In this document: one piece after another, positions 1 to 13,837 of the stretch
How positions within the stretch are numbered: position 1 is the stretch's first letter
How the letters are laid out: each line of letters begins with the position of its first letter
Source: Rhynochetos jubatus
Taxonomy: Eukaryota > Chordata > Aves > Eurypygiformes > Rhynochetidae
Reading direction: 5' to 3'
Assembly: GCA_027574665.1 (NCBI GenBank)
Contig: CM050662.1
Span: 6,168,501 to 6,232,500, forward strand
Length of the DNA stretch: 64,000 nt
Notes under the pieces: generated by a model
Seen by the model: only the letters and a program-made list of their open reading frames with translations
What the model was told of the DNA's origin: nothing
Database searches by the model: none
Made by a program: the position numbers and the translations under genes

Positions 1-1050
1 AGAGAATAAACTCAGCAACTCACAACTCTCTTAGTTTTTCCATGTACTTTAAAGCAGATTCTAGCTGTGCTTTGCACATACTGATTTTCACTGCTTGTTT
101 TTAGGATTGGAGGGAACGCACTAAGAGCAAGGAAGAGTGGAACAAGGAATGCTCAGGTGTCTTCATGAGAGCTTTCTTATCAGAATTCTTTCCAAATAAT
201 CTCCTTTGTTTCCACTAATTCTTTTTTATTCTTAAATCTAATTAAATGAAGTGTTGATGTCAATGGACTATTTATTTTATGTTTTTCTTTCTTACTGGCA
301 AATGTGTGTTAGCTTCACGTGTGCCCTGTTCGTACACTCCTCTCTAGATACCTGCTGCGGGGCATGGGACGAGACACGTGCTTCAGCTCACTAAATCTTT
401 TTCTGACTCCACACATCCCAGACTGTTCTTACATTTCTGCTTCTGTGGCTTCTGCGGCTTCTGCTCTAGACTTTTTCACCTGTTCAAATTCCTTTATAAT
501 TTTTGAAAGCAACTGTTTCCCAAGGAATCTGATGGAATCAGTATCCGTCCACCTTTGGAAAATGCAAGTCAAAATGCTTCCAGCTGGTGATTCTACGATC
601 TTTAGGATCTTTTCCCTCCAGTTACGTTTAGATGGCTGAGGTCAGTCTTTCCTACAGATACTGTCTATCCTACCCTTTAGACATACCCTTAGTTGACTAC
701 TTTTAGCTCTTTCTAAGGAAAAAGTTCTGAAGGTCTTGGAATGTTATCAGTGAATGTCTAAGTGGTGTTTCCAGTAGGAGGAAAGCCATGCTTTGACTGG
801 TGATACTTGGTCATGTTTACATGTTCTGATATCCTTCTTTACTGGAGCCAGAAACTGGACAGCGATTACATGGACTTCTGCATCCCCTTTATCCTGCATC
901 TTTTTAGGCCTATTCAGTATAGGGCTAGCAACTCCATCACCTCAACTTAGCCTTAGATGTTTTGGTCTAACCACCTAGAATAGTTGTGCACTGTTGTATT
1001 TTTATTAATGCATTGTGAACTTGCCCATATTCCTAAGGGGTTTTTTACTC

Positions 1051-1067
1051 TTTTTTTTTTTTTTTTT
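1051..1067 (+). repeat. Poly(T)17 tract
   Basis: Seventeen T residues are followed by atag. The sequence downstream does not resemble a retrocopied transcript, so this is treated as a simple repeat rather than the tail of an antisense pseudogene. Confidence 0.9.
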
Positions 1068-4000
1068 ATAGATGAACTGTCTGGAAACATTCTAGGGATA
1101 CGCTGCTTTGCCTATCAGAGTTCTGATTACCAAGCAATTTATTTTTTGCCATCAGCAAATGATCATTCACTTACTAATATAATGAACCATTGTAAGAGAG
1201 TTTGTCGTGTTTGTCTTCTGTTAGTGTTGTTTATAATCATTTCTCTGATTCACTCTCATCACTCCATGCAAATTGTTCCCATCAAATTATATTTTTAATC
1301 TATGACAATGCTAAATCCAGTTAATTGTGTATGGAATGTTCTATAGCATAGTTATAGAGACAATTTTGATAAATCGGGTAGCTATAACTAAAGTATACAG
1401 ATATATTACTGCATCTCTATATTTAAAAAATCATTAGAGTTGCTTTGAAAAGTGCTAGTCTCAGTTAAAGACGTCAGCAAGTTTAAGAGGAAAATAGAAG
1501 AAAGTTTTAAATCTTGGTTTTATGGAAAAGTTAGTGCTGAAAAGTGTACAATGGAAATTTTATTTTCCTTGTATTACACTCACTGATGACTGTCACGAGA
1601 GCAATAGGCTAGACGTGGGATTAAAATTGTGTTAGTTAAGTAATTTACCAACTACTATGCTGCAGTTCTTCTCTTTCTTTAGGCTGCTGGCTTGACATAT
1701 AGACTTGAGAATTCTTACACCTTTAAGACACTTTGCTAAACAAATATTAATTTAATGTTAAGAGTCACAGAATGGAAACTATAGCCTATATAGTACTTAC
1801 AGTATTTAAAGGACTGAATTGAATATAAAATGCAATCTTTCATAGAAACGCATAAAGTGAATCCTTAAAGAAATGCTTTGGTACTAAATCTTTTGATATG
1901 GACAGGCATTTTCATCAAACGTGCTCTGAATAGATAATGTGAATGTCAAGGTGTGAACACGTCTTGCAACAATGCTTTAATTTGCCACGGGAAGTTATGC
2001 TGACTATAAATTATGGGACTTCCTCATGCCAAATAAATTCAAAATGAAATCTAGACAAGTCATTAAGGAAATAAAGCATTGGTTTAATTCCATTGTATTC
2101 CAGCGTTATGGAAAGACACATCTTGGAACTGATTGAAACCTTGTAGACTGAGCATGTTGACAGAGAAATCTGATTTTTTTCTTGTAGATGCTCAGATATA
2201 TCAACTTACACTGAGCTGCCAGCAAGATCCTGTGAGGGATGTTTGCATATCAACCAGCCTTTCCTAGATCATGATCTTGAATCGCTGGTACCAGAGATAC
2301 TTGATATCGGGTATTATGGATCAGAAGCTCACAAATATGAAGCCTTGTCCATGCCAAACTCTTTTAACCAGGACAGTATATGTTGACCTTTCCATGATGT
2401 GGTCCCCTCAAGATCTCTGGTGAAACACATTTGGTCCTGTTAGTCTTAGATATAGATCTCTACTAGTGCCTGAGGTGCTTGTTTTATGAGGAGTAGGTCA
2501 TCCTTTTCAAGGGCTCGTGCCAGCCATCTTATACGTTCACCTGCTGAAAGTATGTTCAGGACTTGCAAAAGGTTTCATTCAACAGAAAGGTGGCCAATGC
2601 ACGGGTTTTTAGCTTTGATTGTATTCTCTTATTTGATATGTGACTTCCTCACCCAAATTCTAATTGTGCTGGATCAAACAAATAAATTAATGTGATTATT
2701 TTTAAAACTTCAGGTTGAGAGTTTTCAAAAAAACCCTCTACCTATTTTGAAAAAGATGTGAGGAAAAAACTTGGAGATGTCATCCATATCCTTTACATAC
2801 TGTGTTGTCTAGTGCATCTTTTAGTTTCCTTAAACTTTGCGATTGCTGATCAGTGACTGTGAGAAGAGTTTGTGAAGATGTAAAAGCCTCCTTTTCATTC
2901 CACAACATAGATCTGTCTTGTCAACTTGCTCAGTAACGAGCAAACTGCAGTCTTGGTATTGGAGCAGCTTATACTTGGGAGTTCAAACCTCTCCTGTGGG
3001 TCTCGGACTTAAGAATCACATATGGGAAAGGAAAATCTTTACTCTCTGATAAGTTCATTTAGTTTAAAGTATTTTTCAAGTGGCATTTTTTGGTCATTCT
3101 CTAGACAAGTTAAAAATATTAATAAAGCCAGAAAACTCTCTTGCTTTGGGATTCTCGGGGTTTTGTCTTTAAACTCATGACAGGCAGAACTAAACTTCCT
3201 AGAATACTTCCACACTGCTATTAATATGTTAAAACGAGTTGGCAATTTTGATAAATAGTTACTATATAAAAAAGAGGCTCTTCAAATGCTTTATTGATTA
3301 ATGGTTAACCAAGGCTGTGCCATCTGTCATAAAGAAATTTTAAAGAGAAATCGAGCAGGTCTTATGCCTCTGTCCATTAAGAACCAGTATCAATTGGCTC
3401 AGGAAGAGTATCCAGGGTCATTAGCTGCTGTTACGGCTGAAGCACTAATGTGTGTCTCATGCATCAGAGTTAATGATGCCTACAGTTCTGTGTTCGCATC
3501 CAAAGTGTCTTCGAAAGTTGGACTTCCTTTTTTCTTCTGTGAAACTGTCTGTTAAAAGTAGAAACTTTATGCTGGATATTTATCTTTCTTATGTGTTCAG
3601 GAACTAAAGAATGATCTTGGTCTTTCTCATTTAACTAAAAACTAATTCTCAGAACCACCTCATCTTACAAAGCCTAGCTGAAGAACAGGAAATTTCTCTT
3701 CATTGTTATTTTTATTTTGCTGTTAGACATTTTTTTGATGAGTATATATTTTAGTCAATTTTCTTTGACTATTCAAAGCAGAAAGCCTTGAGTCATGTTT
3801 TATTTGTCAGATTCACCAACCAAAGCAAGGGTTAAACAGAGTCCTTGAAAAATGTCAGGTTATGTAAAACCACATGCCAAGTGTTTCTAAAGTGAAAGGC
3901 ATGTGAGAAAACAGGTCATAAATCACTATGTCTCTAGAAGATGAAGTCTCCAGTACTTACTATTTACACACCATTTTGATTTGTCTGTAAGGAAGCTCCT

Positions 4001-4306
4001 TGCTGGGTGAAATGCTGTAATTATAGTGACAACATACTTGGAGCTGCAGCATCCACCAGCGAGGCACAGCTGAGAGAACAAGCATCCTGTTACCATGATT
4101 CCAGATATGAAGGTGAGCTTTTCTCTCAGAGTAATTTCTTTCTTATGGGGAACTATACATAAACCATTGAAGAAAAATCTAAAGAAAAAGAGAGGAAAGG
4201 GAAAGAAGAGTCATTAAGTGCCTCAAGGAAAGAGGCATACTTTTCCTCATGTATTCCTTAATAACAAGGAAGAGCAAAGAGGTCATTTCATATACATATA
4301 TATAGT

Positions 4307-4326
4307 ATGCGTACATATGTACGCAT
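4307..4326. repeat. Perfect 20-bp palindrome
   Basis: The sequence atgcgtacatatgtacgcat equals its own reverse complement across all 20 positions. It follows an AT-alternating stretch (tatacatatatatag). The centre is catatg. It contains two CpG dinucleotides, which are rare in this intron. Confidence 0.97.
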
Positions 4327-5199
4327 TTGGATCTAAATATCTTTATTTCTTTGGCTAGAGCAAACAACTGAGGGCAGACATAATGTGAGCTTTCCCACTA
4401 TACCTCTGTCTAGACCCACACATGCTTGCCGAGTCCTCCAAATCCTTTGAGCAGAGGCTGCCAGGTGGAGCAAGGTGACTCCATATACATACAACTCAGA
4501 ATGCAAAAAATAAAGGCTTGATACATATTTAAAAGGTTTCTGAGTGATTTGAGAATGTTTTAAAGGTTTTTCATGAGATCACCTGTTTGATTTTAATTTG
4601 TTGCAGATATCAGCTTTTTCACTGCAATCTGCTGACGCTGCAGATTAGCTCACTGTGCCGGTTAGTTCTGGTTTAGTCCAGAATGCGTCATTCTGGCATC
4701 GAAAATAAATTTGCTGTTCAGGATCATGGTAGTCATTGAAGAAGGGACCATTATTTTTTGACACAGAAGTGTGTGTATCTGCAAAGCACATTCAGCAGTT
4801 GGGAAATAACGGCTGTGTTCTCAGCACGTCTGGACCTTCTATAGACGGTGACATATGGGGAGCTGAAATTGTATGACACACTTTTTAAATTATAGTGACT
4901 ATTCTGAAATACATTGGCTGTGTGATTTCTCTGGGTTTGTCTTGCATTTTGTTTACAAGTTTTTAATAATCAATTGAGCTTCTATTTAGAATGGCGTGGT
5001 ACAAGAGTAGTTTATACACTCTAACCAAATGCAGTTAGATTTCAAGTAAAAATTCTGGATTTTATTTTTCTTTTCTTTGTTAAAGAGAGAACTGAAATAT
5101 CAGTGTGGAAAGTTTAGGCTTGATTTTTTTTTTTCAGTGGTGTTTATTCCTTTCTTCTAATCTGTAAGATGTTGGTGTGTTCCCTGGGGACAGCACACT

Positions 5200-5400
5200 G
5201 AACCAACACTGACAGCTCGGATTTTATCCCTCGTCTATTCTTTTCTGATTTTCTCCTAAATAAGTCACTTTATCTGGCTGTGTTTCTGTTTATATCATGT
5301 ATAAAGTGGAAATAATGATACTTTGACTTCCATTGAAATAACGTGGAAATTTTGTCATGAAAATCAATAAGTAAAATCTATGTGTTAGAGAACGAGGGTT
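5200..5400 (+). mobile_element. MIR-like SINE remnant
   Basis: Positions 5262-5325 contain aagtcactttatctggctgt, then a gtttctgtttat segment, then ataaagtggaaataatgata. The order and spacing match the conserved 3' half of MIR-family SINEs: aagtcactt, a cagtttcc-like stretch, taaaatggggataataata. A following tgtcatgaaaatcaataag resembles the MIR ttgtgaggattaaatgag block. The 5' half, with tRNA-like promoter boxes, is too eroded to see. MIR copies are very old and occur sparsely in birds. The match is by eye, and chance similarity in AT-rich sequence is the alternative. Confidence 0.45.
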
Positions 5401-8107
5401 CATTCCCTGTTTTCTTCCTCTAAATAAGTTGTCTTGAGAATTTTCTTTTCAACTGGGATAAGATGCCTGTGAAAGTATCAGATATCTTTTTGTCAAAATT
5501 GTAAAAAATGCTGTCTGAACTGACAGTATTTTGTAAATTTCAGAGACAAAAAAGGCTTTAAAGGTTTTCTGAGAGATGTGTGGTTTCTCTCAGCAGGAAG
5601 ACAGAATTTTATTCTCCAACCTCATCCATGGAAGCTGTTTTCATACATAATTTTTTCAGCAAACACTTTTCCTCTTCATGTTGCCTAATTCTACATCTCG
5701 TAGACACGGATGGCTTTCTTTGAATAAGCTTTTCCAAAACATGATGTAGAAAACCCTTGGTATGGAAAGTTTAGTGTTAGGGATTCATTTTCTGCTATTT
5801 CAAATATGTCTCCATCTCCATCTCCTATGGCTCCCTACTGACAGCACAATTCCCGTGAACTCTGTCAACGATGAATGTGAAAGCATTCAAATTGCAGCAA
5901 GTATGAGTAGCAGAAGACACGATGAATAGCTCCTGAGGGTGTACAACATGCAAGAAAACAAAGGAGATAGCACTTCAGCTCACAGGGAAGAGGCATCATT
6001 TCTCAGCATGATTAAGTGCTTCCATGGAGCTGTAGCAGCTACAATAGCACTTACATCTGGTAACTTTGCTTTTATAGAATTCTTTTGCCAGAATTTCAGT
6101 ATTTCAATGAACATATGTGTGTTTATGTTGGAGAAAGGAGTTTGCTTTAATGTCATCCCTTCCGAGACACACTCGGTAGTAACTCCAGATCACACCTTAC
6201 CTTGTTGCATCAGGATTGAACTTAAATTATTATGGTGAATTTTAGACTAATGCTATTTATTGATTGGGAGTACAACTGTTGGGGTTTCTTTAAAAAAAAT
6301 AAAAAAAATCCCAATACAGGATTAGCGTGTGCAATTCAGGCACCCGAGTTGGTAATGTTCTTAATTTTAGGTCCTAATGTCTTTTCATTTTTGTCACTGA
6401 AGTGACCAGAATTGAAGGAAGCTTCATGCGTACAGGTTAGGGAATGTGAGGAATTGGTGCCATGTGTTTCCCATTGCAGGAACCTTTATGATATCATCGT
6501 CGGAGAACATGCTCAATATGCCTTCCAGACTTGGCATGCTTTTTGATTGCATGATTGGTTGGGATTGTGTCGGTACAATATTCATATTCCCCTGGGTGCG
6601 CAAATATTAAGGCATTTAACACATTTAATCCATAAGATGAAAGATCTCACCACCCCCACTCCACTCCCCCCGCCCCCAAAAAAAAGGGAGGGAAAAAGAA
6701 CCTTTCTGTTTCTGAAGAAAGTGTGTACAGTGTCTCGATTAGCAGCCTGGCCTCCTTTTGTCGTGGGGATTGTGAGAAACTGCATATCTACTGAGCCACG
6801 AATTCTTACCTAGCCATCCTTAGGTACTAACAGAAAACCGTATTTTTGGTCCCAGTTGCTAGAAACAAAGCCCTCCTTCTGTCAGCATATGGATAACAGC
6901 TGTCATTACTGCTAGCCAGTGATATTGTCTGCTGTCCCAGTCCTTTATCTGTCCAACTCCAGACACTAATTCAGAAAATAAGAATAAATAATCAAGGCAT
7001 GTGGAATTGAGGCCAAGCTCTCTTTATTTACAACACCTGTTGCCTTTTAGAGGTTGGCACAGTTAGTCTAAGCCTCAGTGGCTTTCTAGATTTCATGATT
7101 ACTGTTTTTTCTGAAAAAACGTCTTTGCATTTTTTGGGGGCTAACCCTTTTTATTTTCATTAAAAGGTAAGAAGTAAAGCAATACCACTGTGCATCCACT
7201 ACAAGGCAACAGGAAAAACAGTTTGAAGAGGTCAGGGCTGTGTGCATTTTTACACTGCAAGTGGAATGATTGCACTCAACTGCAGTACTGTAGTTCCTTC
7301 ATCTCTGTTGCTGTCTGTGCCGAGGCAGGGGACATTAAACACCTCATAGAGAAATCTCCTAACTGCCCTCCTCCTCTTCATTCTTTTTCCTCTTGTGCTG
7401 ATTTACACGCTCTCTCCAATTCCCTTTAAATACACCTGCATTTTCTTTTCTAAATTTTCTAAACATGGCGTGTTGGAGGGTGGGTATGTGTGAGAAAAAA
7501 GCCTGTCCTCCTATTTCCTCAGCTGTTTCAAACGTTTCAAAGTATTTGTTTCGTAATTTCTGCCTTATGAAGCCATGTCAATTTAAGCTGAGAGTTTTTG
7601 AAGTTGCAAACTAAGAAGAGCTTGCATGTTCAGTATCTGAATGCAAGATAAGGAGAGTCTGGGCTGACTCCCTGCGACAGGGCTGGCGGCTTGGTCACCT
7701 GTGTTTTGAGGCATCTGGTCTTTGGTGTTTTGAGATTGTACTGACCCAGAGCTGCTCCACACAACCATGTACAGCTGTGCTTCTTTAGGTGTGATCTTGG
7801 AAATATATCCCTTATGTGAGTTTTTTAAGGCACACCTAAGCTTTGTTATTTTTGGATTAACTGGTAGAGCTGGAAGAAGTAGATAGACATTGGAGAATGC
7901 AGACCCTTCTTCAGGTCAGACTAATTGTCTTGTTCTCCTCACTCTGCTAATTGGTTTAATGGGTAATATTTTATCTGTCTAGAAACCTTGTCTTACCTTT
8001 ATCCTTAAACTGTCACAAAAATTAAACATTGTTTATTTTAGGTTAGAATTTACATCAGTTTTATGTGTTGAAATCTAGAAAGCTAGAAAGAAGACAGAAA
8101 TGTCTTT
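5401..8107. other. Intron segment without recognised genes
   Basis: AT-rich intron with an A-rich run near 6292-6309 and the C-rich tract at 6653-6677. Frames of up to 99 codons (5939-6238) carry no motif. Nothing else was recognised. Confidence 0.6.
6653..6677 (-). other. G-rich tract on the minus strand (three long G runs)
   Basis: The + strand has C5, C6 and C5 runs at 6653-6657, 6666-6671 and 6673-6677, followed directly by A/G-rich sequence to about 6700. On the minus strand this gives three G runs of five or six. Four runs of at least three G, needed for a standard three-tetrad quadruplex, are not present, so any quadruplex would be two-tetrad or intermolecular. Confidence 0.5.
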
Positions 8108-8187
8108 ATTAGAACTATAGAATAATTTAGACTGGAAGGGACCTCTGGAGGTCATGAAGTCTGATGCTCCTCTAAAGCACTGTCAAT
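8108..8187 (-). mobile_element. Short CR1 3' tail, antisense
   Basis: The + strand reads tagaataatttagactggaa followed by gggacctctggaggtcatgaagtctgatgc, which is the reverse complement of a CR1 3' terminus. Only about 80 bases are recognisable, extending to the degraded agcactgtcaat segment. The 3' end of the element is on the left. Confidence 0.8.
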
Positions 8188-11100
8188 TATAACAATTTAA
8201 AAAATAATAGTACTATCTCCCTTCTGTCATGGGAAAGCAGTAAAGTTGAACCCTGGAAAAAGGAACATGTTTCTTGTAAATGTATGTTTCTTGGTCTTAG
8301 CAACCAGTTCCAGCCTCTGAGCTACACATTGCCCCCTGTACGGTAGGGCTGGCATTGCTGCCTGTATCAACAGACAAGGAAAATGATGTACTTGAGTTCC
8401 CAGTTTTGGTGATTATACATGCTATTTAAAAATAATTAATTGTTTTCTTGAGAACTGACTGGTCTTCAAGTTTACAGGTACTTATGTACAGGATAGAGAG
8501 GAGAAATGGAAATATATCCTATTGATCAGCTGTACACATATTTTTATCTTAATTTGAAATAATTACTTTCCTGAAGAGCTGCCAATGATTTCTCATTTCT
8601 GTGTGTAAACAAAACTTATTATGGATACTATTCGGATAAAAAGGCAGTTAACAAAAGTCTTAAAAATAAATTATTTTTGTTAGTTCTACATGGAATTACC
8701 TTTGCTGCACTGAAAATTTTTGGAGGCTATATGACAATCATGCAGGGCTTCTACTCTATTGGGTTTTTTCTTAATCATTTTAGCAAGGGTACCATACAAC
8801 ATGTATTATATGTAGGATGTATATAATATCTATCTCTAACCATATATATTGTACTCCAGCCCAAAATCTATACAGCAAACTTTTGAATGTTCAATTTCCT
8901 GCTGAAACTCCTCAGTTGAAAATGAGCACAGCCATGCTTAAAGTGACTTCAATGCGGTGCAAGACACCAGGCAGCAAGACACAAGCCTGAGCTTGCACCC
9001 ATTTCAGTGCTGCTGGGGTGGAAGGTATGCAGGTATAGAGAAGAAAACAGGGAACTGAACATGCTGGAGGAGTCTACAAACATCTGTTGATAGAGAAGGG
9101 AAAGCTGAAAGCGCAAAACTTTCTCCTAGGTGCACGTTTGCCATTTTATTAAAACATACTCTTTTTTAAACCTTGGTGCTGGAAAGTGAAGCGACCACTA
9201 TGGTTTTTATACTTTCTTTTTCAATATATTGTGCCAAAAAGAATTTTTCTTCATAGGTTGCAGAGAGCCAGAATAGTTTGTGGAGGGAAAAGAAAATGCT
9301 TGGAGCTGAGTTCTCACCAAATATGTGTAACTGTGTGGTATGTAAAGAAGAAAAAATGTCATTCTTTGAAACCTGTTATGTTTTGGCAGCACACATCCAA
9401 CTTTAGAAACAATACATACCACCAGAGACAACATCATTCTCATAATTTCTCCTTCTTCTTAAAACCTGAATGTCAAAATGAAATGAAAAACACCTGCCTG
9501 TTCTGACTTATCTTTTCAAAGATCATAAGTGCCTCTAAGTGGCAGGAGTAAATCGAGTGTCACCATTAAAATATTATGTAGTGCACTCCAAGATCTCTCC
9601 ACTTGTAATTTCTTACATTGGAATTACCACACTTTGGAGGAAAAAACCCAAAATGCAGACATTGACTATGATGTGAACACAAGGAGATGCTGCAGTCCCT
9701 GGGTTGAAGAGTCTTCTGTCCTTCTTTCAAGGCTTCCTCAAACATACCTGTTTTTACCAAGTCTATAGAAGGAGCCACACCTGTGGTTTTTCAATGCCCC
9801 TGGGAATATTAATAGTATTTGACCTTTAAATACTGATAGAATAGAGCAAAAATTATCAACAAAACTATTAACCTTTCAATTATTTTTTTTTTTCTTAATT
9901 CATGGCCATACTCTTCCCTTCAGTAAATTTTCTGTAATGGGCAGCTCATGGGGGATGTTGGTGTTGAAGTAAAATCCTTGAAAAACTCTGTGCGGTCAGT
10001 TGCTATTACCTTGACAGGGTATATCTTTATAGGAGAAAGTCTTTGGAACAGGGTCCTTCTGCTTGGTATCTGTTGCAAAGTGGAATCTTTCCCATTTTCT
10101 GAGGCTCCAAACCCCCACTGTGATATAAATACATTGTTTTGTGGCAGTTCTCTTTAGAAAGATCCACAACCGTCCCAGAAGAAATTCTCCCATTTTCTGT
10201 AGTCTTGCTAGGGAGCATTAGCTGTTTTTTCCCGACACAGTTGCTTTGACTAAGTATCTTTTCCTAACAGAATAAATAACTATTAGATGCCGACAAGGAC
10301 AGTAGAAGAACAAAATTTTCCAAATTTAGATTTGTTGCCTTCTTGATAGGAACATTCCCCATGCTCTGTCCCTGACAATTCTTTTGGCAATTATGTAATT
10401 TTTCTCTATAAAATTTCATTTCTTTTTCCTGTATAAATGCTAGCGTGAAACAAGCATTTTCTGATTAACTTACACAGTTTAAACCTTTTTCTGTTCGCTT
10501 GTTTTTTGAGTGGGGTGTGTTCCCAGTAAGGAAGCCATATTCTATTATAATGACAAATTTGACTCCTCCAACCCTAAAAAATCCAGAACTTCATTTTTCA
10601 TTAGTAGCAGGAGTAGAAGATTCCCTCAGGTTTTAAAACTGTACTTAAGATAACAAATGATTTTGTATGTTCTCAATTAGTGTGAAAATGTGCAAATGTC
10701 ACAGATTCTTAATTACTTGAAACTAGAAATGTGGAAAAAGGAAAGGAGGACTTGTAGTTTTTCTTTGATGTGAACGTGCTTCAGAGGAGGGCAGCTTCCC
10801 CATAACCCTGTGGTGAATGGAGGGGGGGTTCTCCCAGGTGATATATTTGTACTCTGCAGTCTGAAATTTATTTTAAGCTGTGGAAGCTGAGATATTGGCC
10901 GTAGGGTCAGTTTAGGAAAACACTGCCAGCAAAACAGTTATCTGGGCCTGGTACTACCAGCATGATATAATTAAATATGTTGTTTGGCTAGCAGATCAGA
11001 GTGGGAGTTGGAATTAAGGTTAGAAGAGTGGAGCTAGCACAGCCAGTCAGGCTGTCAAATTGGCCCTTCTATTTGCATTCTTCCTTATTTAAAAAGAAAA

Positions 11101-13837
11101 AAGAAAGGAGTGAAAAAGATTTGTTCATGTTGTCATTACCTCTTGAAAGAAGGTCTTAAAGTATGACACTTAGAGGAGAAGGTAGGAGGGCAAGACGGGG
11201 TGGAATGGTAAGGGAAGATTGATCCTTGAGAGGCTCAGGGAGTGGGGGGAAACACGTTACAAATGGTAATAAGGCAAGTTAAGAAAAATGATACCAGATG
11301 TGGCTGTAATGCCAACAATCAGCAAAAAATGTAAACATATATAAAGCTGTAGTAATAAAGCTGTTACAGCTGTAATGTTCAGGATAGAAAGAAAAATGAG
11401 GTCTCTCTTTTTAACTTCAGCTATATCAGGCTCTGGCCTCTACTTATATTTATTTTTCCCCTTGTCCATTTCATCCTTTGAGAATAGTGATCTGTCTTCA
11501 CTAAAATTTGTTAGAGACCATTTCCAACACTTTGTATAAAAATAAAATACAATCCTGCCCACATCTTTCACAATAAATGATTTTATATCACAGAACACTT
11601 TTATGCTCTTCAGCATATTTCATAACCAATTAAATTTCTGAGTGCATGGAAGCGTTTGAAAATTCATCCCATTCACTTAAAGAAAACGTAAGGTTTAAGA
11701 CTAGACCTGTCTTTCTGTGCACCCCTGTAAACACGTGTGCATGCATGTGCTGTCTCTCCTCGACCGTATAACATTTTCTTGATCTGTGGTGTCCACTGGT
11801 GCTGGTGAAGTAGATGGAGGCCACAAGTCTGCCATCGGATCTTGCTCCAGTGGATTTGCGGCTTCCATGCTCTTCCTGGCCAAGACTTTAAATTGCTTGT
11901 CTTCTACTCAAAATACCCACTACTCTGCCCTGACAGCACTAAAATCTGTTGACAACAGGGTGATTGTTTGAAAGGAAAATCTTATTTTCTCATGAGCTCT
12001 AGGAATGGGGGAGTCTTTATACTTTAATATATTTTTCATGTGCAGCTTTACCTTATAAATGTAATTTTTCAAATGGCCACTGAATTAGTGAACCCCTACA
12101 GTGTATGGAGTGATCCGAGCCTGCAGAAAACTTTGTTTTTTCCACTAGTTACGAATTTAGTGATTCAGTATTTTGTAATTAGGGTTTGGTTTCTATTGAT
12201 CCTGTGACTCTTTCTAGTCTTAATAATGCAATAGCATTTGGATCATTTTATTAATGATTAACATTTTCAGGACTGAAATTGTTCCCTGACCAATAGCTTT
12301 TGGGCACTCCCTAATAATTACATCACATCAACCTAGTGAGTTAGTGCAGTCCTAAGAGGTCCTGGGTGTGAATGACTAGAAAGTCATGTGGCTGTTGTGA
12401 GAGCTGTAAATTTTGCATGTAACTGTGCAAAAAAGTACGCCCTTTTATGGTTTGGGGGGCTGATTCATTGAGTTTGCACCACACTTCTCTCACTTTATGG
12501 GCTCTTGGATATATGATTACAGAGAAATATTTTTAATAAGTTCCTTGTAAAACTGTACACTGAATTTACAGGGAGTGGATACATTGTGGTAGTGCTTGAG
12601 TTTCCGTTCCTGATTATTATAGTGTTGTTCAGTCCTTCCCTTATTTAGTAAAGAAGCTTGTAAGATTGTTATCTTACAGATGTTGTTCCACTCAGCTTCA
12701 GCATTTCGTTCGTATGCATTCTTCCAGACCTTCTTATGGCATAAATACTTCCTATCTTCTTTTGTTCTTATTTGTTGACTGTATCTTTTATTTGCATTCA
12801 AGTGGGAAAAATCCTAATGCACAGGCAAAATATTATGATTGTTTCCATCAGGAAGATTGAGCTTTGCATTTGGCTGGTTTAGCTGAGGTCACTGTGTACC
12901 GTTAGTATGACTGCAGCAGGATTTTATTTTTGCAGTACGTGAGAAGCGTTGATGTCAAGAAGAGATGTAGAGAGCTGCAAGATTTTGTCTGCTTGCTTGT
13001 CTGTCTGTGTATCTTAGGTGTTGCTTTTGCTTGTGATGGTTTGATTTCCTGCTACGAGTAACCATGCAGTCACCATTTCTGTGATGTATTATTCTCCTAT
13101 AATGAAACGAGATCTGAAATTTGTGACTTCTACAGTGTGCATATAAAAAGAAAAAAGAAAACACCAAAAATAACCCACCCACCTAGCACATACAGGTATA
13201 TCAATACATTAGTTCAAGTATTTCCTTTTTCTGTCACCTCTACACTGATTACATAAAACGTGTTCAGTAATCCATATTTTTGAGTCATACTTCAGGCACT
13301 GTCAGTTTTCTTTCTAGTGATCTGAGTTTCTTTACTATTACTGCTTCATGCAAAATAAAATCACCAATTCTGAGAAATTTTTCAACTACCTGCATTGGTT
13401 TCTGCTTCCTAACCTTAAGTATATAGAAGAGGCAGTCTTAAAAGAGGACAATTATCCACAGGAGGAACAAAGGCTTTCGCACATTGCTGCTACAGCAATA
13501 AGAAGCACAACCTGTCAGGCACTTCCCACTGGATGTAAGCAGTGATCTTGTAGTAGCTTCCTCCTCGCACTTCTTTTGCTCACGTTCAATCCTATGCCAT
13601 GGCCTGTCCTCTCCCCAAGCCCCATGTGCCGCAAGTGCGTGTGGTCAGGCTCACCTCCCCTCTGCGTCCAGCTCACGTGGCTGTGAAGGGGAAGAGCTGC
13701 AGCACTGTCTGGTAGCTGTGGTTGTAGCTCCCAGAAGGGTGCTCTGCTCAGATCCCTTCTGATGTCATGTAATGCATCTTGACCAACATCATAAACCTAC
13801 CCAGAAGTGCTGTAGAACAGTCTATGTCTGCAGGGAG
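8188..13837. other. Intron segment without recognised genes or repeats
   Basis: Uniform AT-rich intron. Overlapping frames near 9186-9770 on both strands reach 106 codons but show no protein similarity I can name. No CR1 or other element is visible. Confidence 0.6.

Larger units (their letters stand above)
1..5199. other. Intron segment without recognised genes
   Basis: AT-rich sequence with one poly(T) tract and one palindrome (listed separately). The longest frames (for example an 84-codon one at 3301-3555) have no recognisable domain. A donor-like tgaaggtgagc near 4107-4117 follows a short ATG frame but has no matching acceptor or protein similarity. Confidence 0.6.

Noticed and set aside
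1760-1800. gagtcacagaatgg as a CR1 tail
   Set aside because: Only the short cacagaatgg word matches; the diagnostic ggttggaagggacc block does not follow.
4060-4120. Possible alternative exon ending in a donor-like aaggtgagc after a short ATG frame
   Set aside because: There is no convincing acceptor or promoter upstream and no peptide similarity. Single donor matches are frequent in introns.
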